DNA of 6,133 bases from Tagaea sp. (GCA_023653245.1 JAMNXK010000139.1:1-6133); one strand, 5' to 3'; numbered from the stretch's first letter, positions 1-6,133 are shown. Translations and numbers: made by a program. Notes: generated from the sequence alone by a model not told the origin.

Positions 1-465
1 CACCGGATGGTCCTCGGCGATCAAACGGTTGAGCGTCCCTTCGATCGCCGCCTTGTCGAAGACGACGTCGCCCGGATCGAAATCGAGCCGCGAGCGTTCG
101 GCGCCGATCTGTCCGCCGGTCACGCCCGCCGGGATCGCCGCGCACAGCAGGTGCAAGCACGTGTGCATGCGCATGTGTTTGTGCCGGCGGTCCCAATCGA
201 TTTCGGCGGTCACGACCGCGCCGATCGCGGGCGCGTCCGCGCCGGGGGCGAGCACATGCACGATGCCGGTCTCGTTCTTGCGCGTGTCGATCACCTGAAG
301 CCGCGCGCCGTCGGCGAGCGCCAGCGTGCCCGTGTCGCCCGGCTGGCCGCCGCCCATCGGATAGAAAACCGTGGCGTCGAGCACGACGCCCTCGGGCCCG
401 CTCGCCACGACCGTCGCGGCACAGGTCTTGAGGTACGAATCCTCGCGGAACAATTCCCGGGTCAT
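1..465 (-). CDS. alaX: AlaX-type alanyl-tRNA editing protein (3' end cut by window edge)
   Basis: Stand-alone relative of the alanyl-tRNA synthetase editing domain. The family hydrolyses mischarged Ser-tRNA(Ala) and Gly-tRNA(Ala) in trans in the cytoplasm. Only the first 155 codons are present; the frame is still open at base 1. What can be seen: the FYPMGGGQPGDTG motif at residues 34-46, typical of the N-terminal barrel shared with AlaRS, and the zinc-binding HxxxH in RMHTCLHLLC (H101 and H105; AlaRS itself usually has HTATH). RLDFD at 126-130 also fits the family. The second pair of zinc ligands (Cys and His) would lie beyond the edge. The ATG overlaps the stop of the upstream dehydratase gene by 4 bases (ATGA), and AAGGA lies 6 bases before it, so this start is well supported and translation is probably coupled. 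Family assignment is firm; exact substrate preference is not visible. Confidence 0.92.
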   Translation of the reverse strand, partial: MTRELFREDSYLKTCAATVVASGPEGVVLDATVFYPMGGGQPGDTGTLALADGARLQVIDTRKNETGIVHVLAPGADAPAIGAVVTAEIDWDRRHKHMRMHTCLHLLCAAIPAGVTGGQIGAERSRLDFDPGDVVFDKAAIEGTLNRLIAEDHPV

Positions 466-1433
466 GGCGCGTCCTTTTCCAGCAAAATCCGTGCGAACAC
501 GTCGCGATCCACGTTGCCGCCCGACAAGATCAGCCCCACCCGTTCGCCGCGCGCGAACGGCATTTCGGCAAGCGCCGCGGCCAATGGCCCCGCGCCGGCG
601 CCTTCGGCGACGTTGTGGGTGTCGGAGAAATAGGCGCGCATCGCCGCGCGCAATTGCGCTTCGCTCACCCGCACGATCCGCGAAGCGCCCTTCCAGATGG
701 TTTCGAGCGCGGCTTCGACCGGCACGCGGCAGGCCATGCCGTCGGCCAGCGTGTCGGCCGTGTTGGTCGAGACGGGTTTCTTCGCTTCGAAGGACAGCGC
801 GTAGGCGGGCGCGTTCTCGGCGACCACGCCGACGATCTCGGTCTTGAGGCCCAGCGCGTCGCGCGCGGCGATCACCCCGCAAATGCCCGAGCCCAGGCCG
901 ATCGGCACGTACACGCGGCTCAGCGCCGGCGCGCCCCTGAAGAACTCGTACGCGTAGGTCGACACGCCGAGCACCAGATCGGGCAGAAACGAGCCCACGA
1001 AATGCAGCCCGCGCGTTTCGGCCAGCGCGCGCGCGTGCTCGAGCGCCGCCTGGAAATCGTGGCCGTGCTCGACGAGCTCGGCCCCTTGGGCGCGCATCGC
1101 CGCGTTCTTTTCCACCGAGTTGCCCAGCGGCACCACGATCGTCGCCTTCAGGCCCGCGCGCGCGGCACCGTAGGCGATCGACTGGCCGTGATTGCCCCGG
1201 GTGGCGGCGATCACGCCGGCAAGGCCGGGCTTGGCCTTGGCGAGATCGGCCATGTGCAGCACGCCGCCGCGCACCTTGAAGGCGCCCACCGGCGTGTGGT
1301 TCTCGTGCTTGACCCATACCTCGGCGCCCAGGCGCGCGGCGAGCAAGGGCCAAGCGTATTGCGGCGTGGGCGGCATCGCGCGGTGCACGCGGGCGGCCGC
1401 TTCTTCGATCGTGGCGAGGGCGAATCCGGACAT
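462..1433 (-). CDS. PLP-dependent threonine/serine dehydratase (fold type II, no ACT domain)
   Basis: A 323-residue member of the tryptophan-synthase-beta-like PLP enzymes, closest in pattern to threonine dehydratases. These deaminate threonine to 2-oxobutanoate and ammonia, and often serine to pyruvate. Visible residues: the Schiff-base lysine K53 in HTPVGAFKVRGG, the substrate loop TRGNHGQS at 78-85, the glycine-rich PLP phosphate loop PIGLGSGICG at 177-186, and the C-terminal SGGN at 304-307 that contacts the pyridine nitrogen. The length covers the catalytic domain only; there is no C-terminal ACT domain, so isoleucine feedback control as in biosynthetic IlvA is unlikely. The N-terminal ATG gives the usual family start (about 50 residues before the lysine), although no strong Shine-Dalgarno precedes it. 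It is the first gene of a minus-strand pair with alaX and is divergent from the 1520 gene. Some members of this branch are annotated as hydroxyectoine-utilisation dehydratase (EutB), but no ectoine genes are visible here, so I leave the substrate as Thr/Ser. Confidence 0.9.
   Translation of the reverse strand: MSGFALATIEEAAARVHRAMPPTPQYAWPLLAARLGAEVWVKHENHTPVGAFKVRGGVLHMADLAKAKPGLAGVIAATRGNHGQSIAYGAARAGLKATIVVPLGNSVEKNAAMRAQGAELVEHGHDFQAALEHARALAETRGLHFVGSFLPDLVLGVSTYAYEFFRGAPALSRVYVPIGLGSGICGVIAARDALGLKTEIVGVVAENAPAYALSFEAKKPVSTNTADTLADGMACRVPVEAALETIWKGASRIVRVSEAQLRAAMRAYFSDTHNVAEGAGAGPLAAALAEMPFARGERVGLILSGGNVDRDVFARILLEKDAP
472..476 (-). promoter_or_regulatory. Ribosome binding site of alaX
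   Basis: On the minus strand AAGGA lies 6 bases before the ATG at 465-463, inside the last codons of the dehydratase gene. It supports independent re-initiation at the ATGA overlap. Confidence 0.6.
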
Positions 1434-1519
1434 TTCGGTTTTAACCGTGACTTAAGGCGGAAGGCGTAGCGTTTTCGACGTCGCGCGCGAAACCCCGCGC
1501 CACCGCCAGAGTCGAGGCC
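1434..1519. promoter_or_regulatory. Divergent intergenic region with short inverted repeats
   Basis: These 86 bases separate the start codons of the two divergent gene sets, so both promoters should lie here or just inside the genes. The left end is locally AT-richer than its surroundings. It holds CGGTT-TT-AACCG (1436-1447), a perfect inverted repeat with 5-base arms directly before the dehydratase ATG, where a bound repressor or a small hairpin could act on that gene. A second, weaker symmetry is TTTCG (1473-1477) and CGAAA (1488-1492), around the palindrome CGACGTCG (1476-1483). I found no convincing -35/-10 hexamer pair. That promoters are here is inferred from layout; the operator idea is speculative. 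Confidence 0.4.
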
Positions 1520-2044
1520 ATGACCCGCGCTGTCAACCCCGCTATCGAAGCCGAGCGCTTCCTCGAGGCGCTGATCGACAAGACCCGCGCCATCGACGAG
1601 TCGATCGCCGACGCCAAAGCCGGAATCGCGCGCTCCTCCTTCGGCGCCTACAAGCATTTCGCCGACGCGGTCGCCGATTTCGACGGGTTCTGCATCCTGA
1701 TCGAGTACCGGATCAAGAAAGTGGAACCGGGCCCCGCGCGCGCCGTGCTGGAAAGCCGGCTGCTGACCGAACGCGTCCAGGCGATGGCGCGCATGCTCAA
1801 GGCGTCGATCGATCTGATCGGCGCGCTCGCCGGCCAGCGCGTGTTCCCCCTCGGCGCCAAGGACGTGTTCCTGCGCGAGCTGCGCTCGCTCTACGCCCTC
1901 AAGAACACGCTCGCGCGCGAGCCTTTCGCGAGCCAGCTGCCCGCCGACACGGGTCGCGACGTCGAGCTGGCGGAAAAAATCCTGCACGAGATTATCGACA
2001 GGGCGCCCGCGCTGTTGGATTTGACGCCCGCGAACGCCGCGTAG
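1520..2044 (+). CDS. Hypothetical soluble, probably all-helical protein
   Basis: A 174-residue protein I do not recognise. It has no signal peptide and no membrane segment. It is rich in Ala, Leu, Arg, Glu and Asp, with regularly spaced hydrophobic residues over nearly its whole length, and it has few Gly or Pro except around the linker GQRVFPLGAKD near residues 109-119, which probably separates two helical bundles. The first ATG after the divergent region is used; GAGG lies only 2 bases before it, so the ribosome site is poor, but no in-frame alternative is better. It is the first gene of the plus-strand set, 91 bases before the pseudokinase start, and the same orientation and close spacing suggest a shared function. 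Codon use matches its neighbours and strongly supports coding. It may be an adaptor or regulator for the membrane proteins downstream, which is inference from position only. Confidence 0.75.
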   Translation: MTRAVNPAIEAERFLEALIDKTRAIDESIADAKAGIARSSFGAYKHFADAVADFDGFCILIEYRIKKVEPGPARAVLESRLLTERVQAMARMLKASIDLIGALAGQRVFPLGAKDVFLRELRSLYALKNTLAREPFASQLPADTGRDVELAEKILHEIIDRAPALLDLTPANAA

Positions 2045-2120
2045 CGCAAAGTCCGCTTGACCGCGACCGGTTTCCCGTGAAACTCCATAACGTCGCGTGG
2101 GCCAAGCCCCGCGCGCGGCT

Positions 2121-2126
2121 AGGGGA
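2121..2126 (+). promoter_or_regulatory. Ribosome binding site deciding the pseudokinase start
   Basis: AGGGGA lies 9 bases before the ATG at 2136. The same frame is open further upstream to a GTG at 2097, but that codon has no Shine-Dalgarno in front of it, so the ATG is preferred. Confidence 0.5.
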
Positions 2127-2135
2127 ATTCGCGGA

Positions 2136-4175
2136 ATGGCCGAAGGCGGCGAAGCGGGAGCGGCATTGCGTAGCGCCGTCGGCGGGCGCGAGCCCGTGGC
2201 GTTGGGTGAGCGCTTCCGCATCCATCCCACCCAGACCGTGCTCGATATGGCCGGGCCGTTGGCCGAGGCGTTCGCCACGACCGATTCGACGCGGCCGGAC
2301 ACGAGTTGCGTGGCGCTGGTGGCGCGCCCCGAGCAGCTTCCGCGCGTCGGCGCGTGCGCGCAGCTGCGCGGACTCGACCATGCGGGCATGGTCAAGCTGC
2401 TCGATGCGGGCCCGGTGAATTGGCCCGACGGCGCGCAGCGCTTCGCCATGGTCTACGAGACGCCCGCCGGCCCGCCGGTGTTGCGCAAAGGCAAGCGCAT
2501 CGATCCGATCGACGCGCGGCTGCTCGCGCGCGCCTTCGTCGTGCCGGCCACGCAAGTGCTGGCGGAGATGAACCGCCGCGGCGTGGCGCATCGCGCGATC
2601 CGGCCCGACAACATCTATTGGTACGACTTCGGCAAGACCCGCCTGACGCTGGGTCCCGCCACGGCCGGCCCCGCGGGCGCGTTGCAGCCGGCGGTCTGCG
2701 AGCCGATGGAGCTCGCGATGTGCGATCCCTACGGCAAGGGCGGCGGCGTGGCCGGGGACGATCTTTTTTCGCTGGGTGCGACGGTGCTGGCGCTGTTGCG
2801 CGGCGAATGGCCGCTCGCCGATCTTTCCGAGGAAGCGATCCTCGACCGGCGCTTGGACGTGGGCAGTTGGGATGCGCTCGCGGGCAAGTACCATCCGCCG
2901 ACGGAAATGTACGACCTGCTGCGCGGCTTGCTGTGCGACGATCCGGCCGAGCGCTGGGCGCTGGCGACCGTCGCCAAATGGGCCGAAGGCTCGCGCCCGC
3001 AATTGCCGCGCTTCACCATGCCCGCCAAGGCGCGCGAGCCCTTTCTGTTCGAAGGCAAGCTGCTGCGCACCGGGCGCGAGATCGCCATCGCCATGGGCCG
3101 CCACCCGCAACCGGCGGCCGCGGCGGTCCGTTCTGGCGTGTTGCGCGACTGGGCGCGCCGCGCGCTGCCCGACGACGCCGCCGCCAAGAAGGTCGAAGCG
3201 ATCGCGACCTCGGGCAGCCAAGCGGGCCGCGACGGCGACGGGCCGCTGGTGGCACGCGCCTGCCTGGCGCTCGATCCGCTCGGGCCGTTGCGCGTGAGCG
3301 GGATCTGCGTGCGCCCGGACGGCTACGCCGCCGCGCTGGCGCGCGCCTTCGTGGCCGATCGCGCGCTATTGCCCGCGCTCGATTCGGCGATCCGCGCGGG
3401 CTTGCATCTGGAATGGGTCGAAGCGCAAAAGACCGCGGCGCCCAACCAAAAAGCCATGCGCCGGATCAATTCCTTCGAGCGGCTGGGGCGCTGGGCGAGC
3501 GACGGCATGGTGGGTTCGGGGCTCGAGCGCTGCTTGTACGAGCTCGATCCGCGCATGCCTTGCCTGTCGCCGTTGAGTATCGACGGCTGGGTGGAGACCG
3601 CCGGCGATCTGCTGCCCGAGATCGACCGCGCGCTGGAGGACGAGGCCACCGGCCAGACCGGCTTCGATCGTCACGTGCCCGCCTTCCTGGCCGCGCGCGT
3701 AGCCGCCGACGAGGCCGCGTTGCGCGGGCTTTCGGCGGGCGTCGCCGACGAGGAGACGCGCCTGGCCGCCTTGCGCCTGCTCGCCGAGTTGCAGGAAACC
3801 TATCTGGTCGGCTCGCTGCCCAATCTCGCGCGCCAATGCGCCACGCTCATCCGCCCGACCCTCGAGCGCTATCAGCGCGTATCGACCAAGGAACTCATCC
3901 AGCACCGGGCGGAAGCCGCGATCGCCCAAGGCGATCTGCGCGAGCTCGTGCGCCTGGTCGACGACAAGGTCGGGCTCGAGGCCGATCAGAAGGGCTTCAC
4001 CTCGGCCAAGAACGAGTACACGTCCGCCAGCGAAAAACTCTCCAAGGCCGATCTCGTGTTGATCGATCGCGCGCGCCAGGCGACGTATCGCGGGCGCGAG
4101 ACCGCCGCCTTGGCCGCGGGCTCGCTGTCGCTGGCGATGTTCTTCATCGTCCTCGCCTTTCATCTGGGCGGCTGA
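2136..4175 (+). CDS. Tail-anchored protein kinase-like protein, probable pseudokinase
   Basis: A 679-residue protein with an N-terminal Ser/Thr kinase-like fold and a C-terminal membrane anchor. The fold shows in HRAIRPDNIYW at 152-162 (the HRDLKPxNI catalytic loop) and GDDLFSLGATVLALLRGEWP at 207-226 (the DxxSLG helix and following segment). Catalytic residues are missing. The catalytic-loop Asp is Ala154, the loop Lys is Arg156, the expected beta3 stretch VALVARP (59-65) has no lysine, and the DFG position about 13 residues after N159 reads LTLGP (170-174). The DFG at 164-166 is too close to N159 to be the metal-binding motif. No glycine-rich loop is clear. ATP phosphotransfer is therefore unlikely. 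Residues about 260-520 form an unassigned region, about 520-650 look helical and charged, and residues about 656-676 are one hydrophobic segment ending three residues before the stop, so the bulk should face the cytoplasm. A GTG at 2097 would add 13 residues; the ATG has the better ribosome site. The stop lies 3 bases before the next ATG. Confidence 0.85.
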   Translation: MAEGGEAGAALRSAVGGREPVALGERFRIHPTQTVLDMAGPLAEAFATTDSTRPDTSCVALVARPEQLPRVGACAQLRGLDHAGMVKLLDAGPVNWPDGAQRFAMVYETPAGPPVLRKGKRIDPIDARLLARAFVVPATQVLAEMNRRGVAHRAIRPDNIYWYDFGKTRLTLGPATAGPAGALQPAVCEPMELAMCDPYGKGGGVAGDDLFSLGATVLALLRGEWPLADLSEEAILDRRLDVGSWDALAGKYHPPTEMYDLLRGLLCDDPAERWALATVAKWAEGSRPQLPRFTMPAKAREPFLFEGKLLRTGREIAIAMGRHPQPAAAAVRSGVLRDWARRALPDDAAAKKVEAIATSGSQAGRDGDGPLVARACLALDPLGPLRVSGICVRPDGYAAALARAFVADRALLPALDSAIRAGLHLEWVEAQKTAAPNQKAMRRINSFERLGRWASDGMVGSGLERCLYELDPRMPCLSPLSIDGWVETAGDLLPEIDRALEDEATGQTGFDRHVPAFLAARVAADEAALRGLSAGVADEETRLAALRLLAELQETYLVGSLPNLARQCATLIRPTLERYQRVSTKELIQHRAEAAIAQGDLRELVRLVDDKVGLEADQKGFTSAKNEYTSASEKLSKADLVLIDRARQATYRGRETAALAAGSLSLAMFFIVLAFHLGG

Positions 4176-4178
4176 CGG

Positions 4179-4652
4179 ATGGCCGGCCGCCGCTCCCTCG
4201 CCAAGCTTTTGCCCGCCGCGTGGTCCGGCGCGGGGCTGGTTTTCGTGACGCTCGTCGTCTTGCAGCCGACGACGGCGGTCTATTTGCTGATCGCGGGCCT
4301 GCCGACGGCGGCGATCTTCATGGTCGACGACGACCCCGAACAGCGCGGGATTTTCTCCGTGGGTGCCCTCAATCTCGCCGGCGCGACGCCCTTCGTGCTG
4401 CTGAGCGCCATCGGCTATCTGCGCCAGTCGCCGCTGTGGATGGGCTCGGCGTATTTCTGGCCGTTCGCCGGTGCCGTGCTCGGCGCGGCGCTCTATTTCG
4501 GCGTACCGATGCTCGTGCGCCATCTCGCGCGCGCGGAGGAAGCGCGCGAGAACCGCCGCCTCAGCGAGCGCCAGCAAGTGCTGGTCGAGGAGTGGGGTCC
4601 GAACGTATCCTCGGTCCAGCTCGATTTCTCCAACCGGGACGAAATCCGGTAG
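4179..4652 (+). CDS. Small four-helix inner-membrane protein of unknown function
   Basis: A 157-residue protein I cannot assign to a named family. It starts with a basic stretch (MAGRRSLAK), followed by hydrophobic segments at about 12-28, 32-49, 60-80 and 88-113. By the positive-inside rule both ends should be cytoplasmic. An acidic loop VDDDPEQRG (49-57) joins helices 2 and 3. The C-terminal tail, about 114-157, is charged (HLARAEEARENRRLSERQQ) and ends in a polar segment containing EEWGPNVSSVQLDFSNRD. The ATG lies 3 bases after the pseudokinase stop and has no clear Shine-Dalgarno of its own, which points to translational coupling and probably matched amounts of the two products. The tight pairing suggests that it forms a membrane complex with the tail-anchored pseudokinase; this is inference from gene order. 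Confidence 0.8.
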   Translation: MAGRRSLAKLLPAAWSGAGLVFVTLVVLQPTTAVYLLIAGLPTAAIFMVDDDPEQRGIFSVGALNLAGATPFVLLSAIGYLRQSPLWMGSAYFWPFAGAVLGAALYFGVPMLVRHLARAEEARENRRLSERQQVLVEEWGPNVSSVQLDFSNRDEIR

Positions 4653-4666
4653 GCGATCGGCGGCGC

Positions 4667-4672
4667 GGAGGA
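4667..4672 (+). promoter_or_regulatory. Strong ribosome binding site of the methyltransferase gene
   Basis: GGAGGA, a near-perfect Shine-Dalgarno, lies 7 bases before the ATG at 4680, in the 27-base gap after the membrane-protein stop. It fixes the start of the methyltransferase and suggests that this gene is translated more efficiently than the genes before it. Confidence 0.75.
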
Positions 4673-4679
4673 CGAAACG

Positions 4680-6133
4680 ATGGGCAGCGACGAGTGGAGT
4701 GCGGGCTACGTGGTCGACGTGGCCTATGTATTCGCCTACGAGCCCGAGCTCAATCCGCTGGCCGCGACGTTCGCGCTGACCGCCGCGGGCTATGCCGTGC
4801 CCGAGATCGAGCGCGCTTGCGAGCTGGGATTCGGCCAAGGCTTGAACGTCAATCTGCACGCGGCGGCCGGCTCGGCCGCGTGGTACGGCACCGATTTCGC
4901 GCCCGCCCAAGCCGATTTCGCGCGCGAGACGGCCGCGGCGGCCGGATCGGCGGCGCATCTCTCCGACGAGTCCTTCGAGGCGTTCTGCGCGCGCGCCGAT
5001 CTGCCCGAGTTCGACTTCATCGGCATGCACGGCGTTTGGAGCTGGGTGTCGGAAGCCAACCGCGCGGCGATCGCGGGCCTGCTCGCGCGCAAGCTGCGGC
5101 CGGGCGGGATTCTCTATGTCGGCTACAACACGCTGCCGGGCTGGAGCGACATGGTGCCGCTGCGCGCGCTGCTCGCCGAGCACATGCGCACGCAAGCGGC
5201 GCCCGGCGCCGGCTCCGCCGGCCGTTTCGACGGCGCGCTCGCTTTCGCCGAGCGCCTGCTCGCCGCCGATCCGGTTTTCGCCGCCGCCAATCCGATGGCG
5301 CGGGCGCGTGTCGCGCGGATGAAGACGCTGGACCGGCGCTATCTCGCCCACGAATACCTGAACCGCGAGTGGCGGCCGATGGATTTCGCCGAGATGGCCG
5401 CGCGCATGGCCGCGTGCAAGCTCGACTTCGCCGCCCCCGCCCATCCGATCGACGCGATCGACGAGTTGAATTTGACGGGCCCGCAGCGCGCCCTGCTCGC
5501 CGAAATCGCCGATCCGGCGTTCCGCGAGAGCGTGCGCGATTTCTGCCTCAACCGTCAATTCCGCAAGGATTACTGGATCAAGGGCGCGCGGCGCATCGCC
5601 CCCATCGAACGCCTCGAGCGCTTGCGCGCGCGGCGCGTGGTCCTGACCTGGCCGCGCGCGGCGGTGAGCTTGACGGCCAAGGGCGCGCTGGGCACGGCCA
5701 CCATGCAGGCGGCGATCTACGGCCCGCTTTTGGACGCGCTGGCCGACCATCGGCCGCGCACGCTGGGCGAGTTGGAAGCCGCGCTCGCGCCCAAGGGCGT
5801 GAGTTTCTCCCAGCTCGTCCAGGCCGCCCTTGTGCTCGGCGCCGACGGCGCCGTGCGCCCGGCGCAGGACGACGCGGCGATCGACGCGGCGGCCGCGCGC
5901 GCCGCCAGACTCAACCGGCATCTGATGCGCCAAGCGCGCGGCGGCGCCGAGACCGGCAATCTCGCCAGCCCCGTGACCGGCGGGGCGGTGCCGGCCACCC
6001 GCTTCGAGCAGATTTTCTTGCTCGCCCGCGCCGAAGGCCACGCGACACCCGACGCGTGGGCGGACTACGCCTGGGGCATTCTCGACAGCCAGGGCGAGCG
6101 AATGATGCGCGACGGCGCGATGCTGGCGCGCCC
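4680..6133 (+). CDS. Class I SAM-dependent methyltransferase with regulatory domain (3' end cut by window edge)
   Basis: The first 484 codons are in the window and the frame is open at the right edge. The N-terminal part is a Rossmann methyltransferase domain: motif I is CELGFGQGLN at 47-56 (SAM-binding glycine loop), the acidic end of strand 2 is GTDFAP at 70-75, and HGVWSWV (117-123) and LRPGGILYVGYNTLPGW (139-155) are highly characteristic of methyltransferases carrying the methyltransferase regulatory domain (MethyTransf_Reg family). HEYLN at 224-228 marks the start of that regulatory region, which extends to about 300. The rest, about 300-484, is helical with a winged-helix-like feel, as in the C-terminal parts of this family, but I cannot name a domain there. 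The substrate is unknown for most of the family. The gene lies 27 bases after the membrane protein in the same direction with its own strong ribosome site, so it is probably the fourth gene of the operon. Confidence 0.9.
   Translation, partial: MGSDEWSAGYVVDVAYVFAYEPELNPLAATFALTAAGYAVPEIERACELGFGQGLNVNLHAAAGSAAWYGTDFAPAQADFARETAAAAGSAAHLSDESFEAFCARADLPEFDFIGMHGVWSWVSEANRAAIAGLLARKLRPGGILYVGYNTLPGWSDMVPLRALLAEHMRTQAAPGAGSAGRFDGALAFAERLLAADPVFAAANPMARARVARMKTLDRRYLAHEYLNREWRPMDFAEMAARMAACKLDFAAPAHPIDAIDELNLTGPQRALLAEIADPAFRESVRDFCLNRQFRKDYWIKGARRIAPIERLERLRARRVVLTWPRAAVSLTAKGALGTATMQAAIYGPLLDALADHRPRTLGELEAALAPKGVSFSQLVQAALVLGADGAVRPAQDDAAIDAAAARAARLNRHLMRQARGGAETGNLASPVTGGAVPATRFEQIFLLARAEGHATPDAWADYAWGILDSQGERMMRDGAMLAR

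Noticed and set aside
7..633. A plus-strand open frame of 208 codons opposite alaX
   Set aside because: It is antisense to the AlaX frame with its GGGQP and HxxxH motifs, and has no motif of its own.
615..1469. A plus-strand open frame of 284 codons opposite the dehydratase
   Set aside because: It is antisense to an enzyme with all catalytic motifs intact, and its product is an Arg/His-rich shadow.
2109..2118. A 10-base palindrome CCGCGCGCGG, considered as a terminator or operator
   Set aside because: CG-alternating palindromes are expected by chance in this sequence. No T-run follows, and it lies within a likely operon.
2077..2418. A plus-strand GTG-initiated frame of 113 codons before and over the pseudokinase start
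   Set aside because: It overlaps the pseudokinase out of frame, has no good ribosome site, and turns into low-complexity Arg/Ser/Pro sequence.
1211..2449. A minus-strand open frame of 412 codons spanning the divergent region
   Set aside because: It crosses the dehydratase gene in another frame and lies antisense to the helical protein. No domain is seen, and the PLP enzyme frame is unequivocal.
1992..3221. A minus-strand open frame of 409 codons over the start of the pseudokinase gene
   Set aside because: Its composition is typical of a GC-rich shadow (His, Arg, Gly, Gln), it has no motif, and it conflicts with the better supported plus-strand gene.
3366..6041. A minus-strand open frame of 891 codons opposite the pseudokinase, membrane protein and methyltransferase genes
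   Set aside because: Its product is an Arg/Gly/His/Ala-rich low-information sequence with no motif, as expected opposite GC-rich genes. The plus-strand frames beneath it carry clear domains.

Overview
The window is GC-rich, with strong G/C at third codon positions and almost no non-coding space. The codon style and the protein families suggest an alphaproteobacterium, perhaps a Rhodospirillales-like lineage. That placement is an inference from style, not from a marker gene. No RNA gene, mobile element, CRISPR array or long repeat is visible.

Left part (1-1433, minus strand): two translationally coupled genes. A PLP-dependent threonine/serine dehydratase of the short type without an ACT domain (1433 to 462) overlaps by 4 bases (ATGA) the start of an AlaX-type alanyl-tRNA editing protein (465 to beyond position 1, cut by the window edge). 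AlaX proteins hydrolyse Ser-tRNA(Ala) and the dehydratase family consumes hydroxy-amino acids, so the pair may share a theme of controlling serine and its mistranslation.

Middle (1434-1519): an 86-base divergent intergenic region that must hold the promoters for both directions. It contains short inverted repeats but no convincing -35/-10 pair.

Right part (1520-6133, plus strand): a likely four-gene operon. The genes are (1) a 174-residue soluble, probably all-helical protein of unknown family; (2) a 679-residue protein kinase-like protein that has lost the catalytic residues and ends in a single C-terminal membrane anchor, so a tail-anchored pseudokinase; (3) a 157-residue four-helix membrane protein with a charged C-terminal tail, starting 3 bases after the pseudokinase stop; (4) a class I SAM-dependent methyltransferase with the signatures of the methyltransferase regulatory-domain family, preceded by a strong Shine-Dalgarno and running off the right edge. 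The most unusual content is this set: a membrane-anchored pseudokinase tightly coupled to a small membrane protein, with a helical partner and a methyltransferase. It looks like an undescribed membrane-associated signalling or scaffold module, but no function can be assigned from sequence alone.
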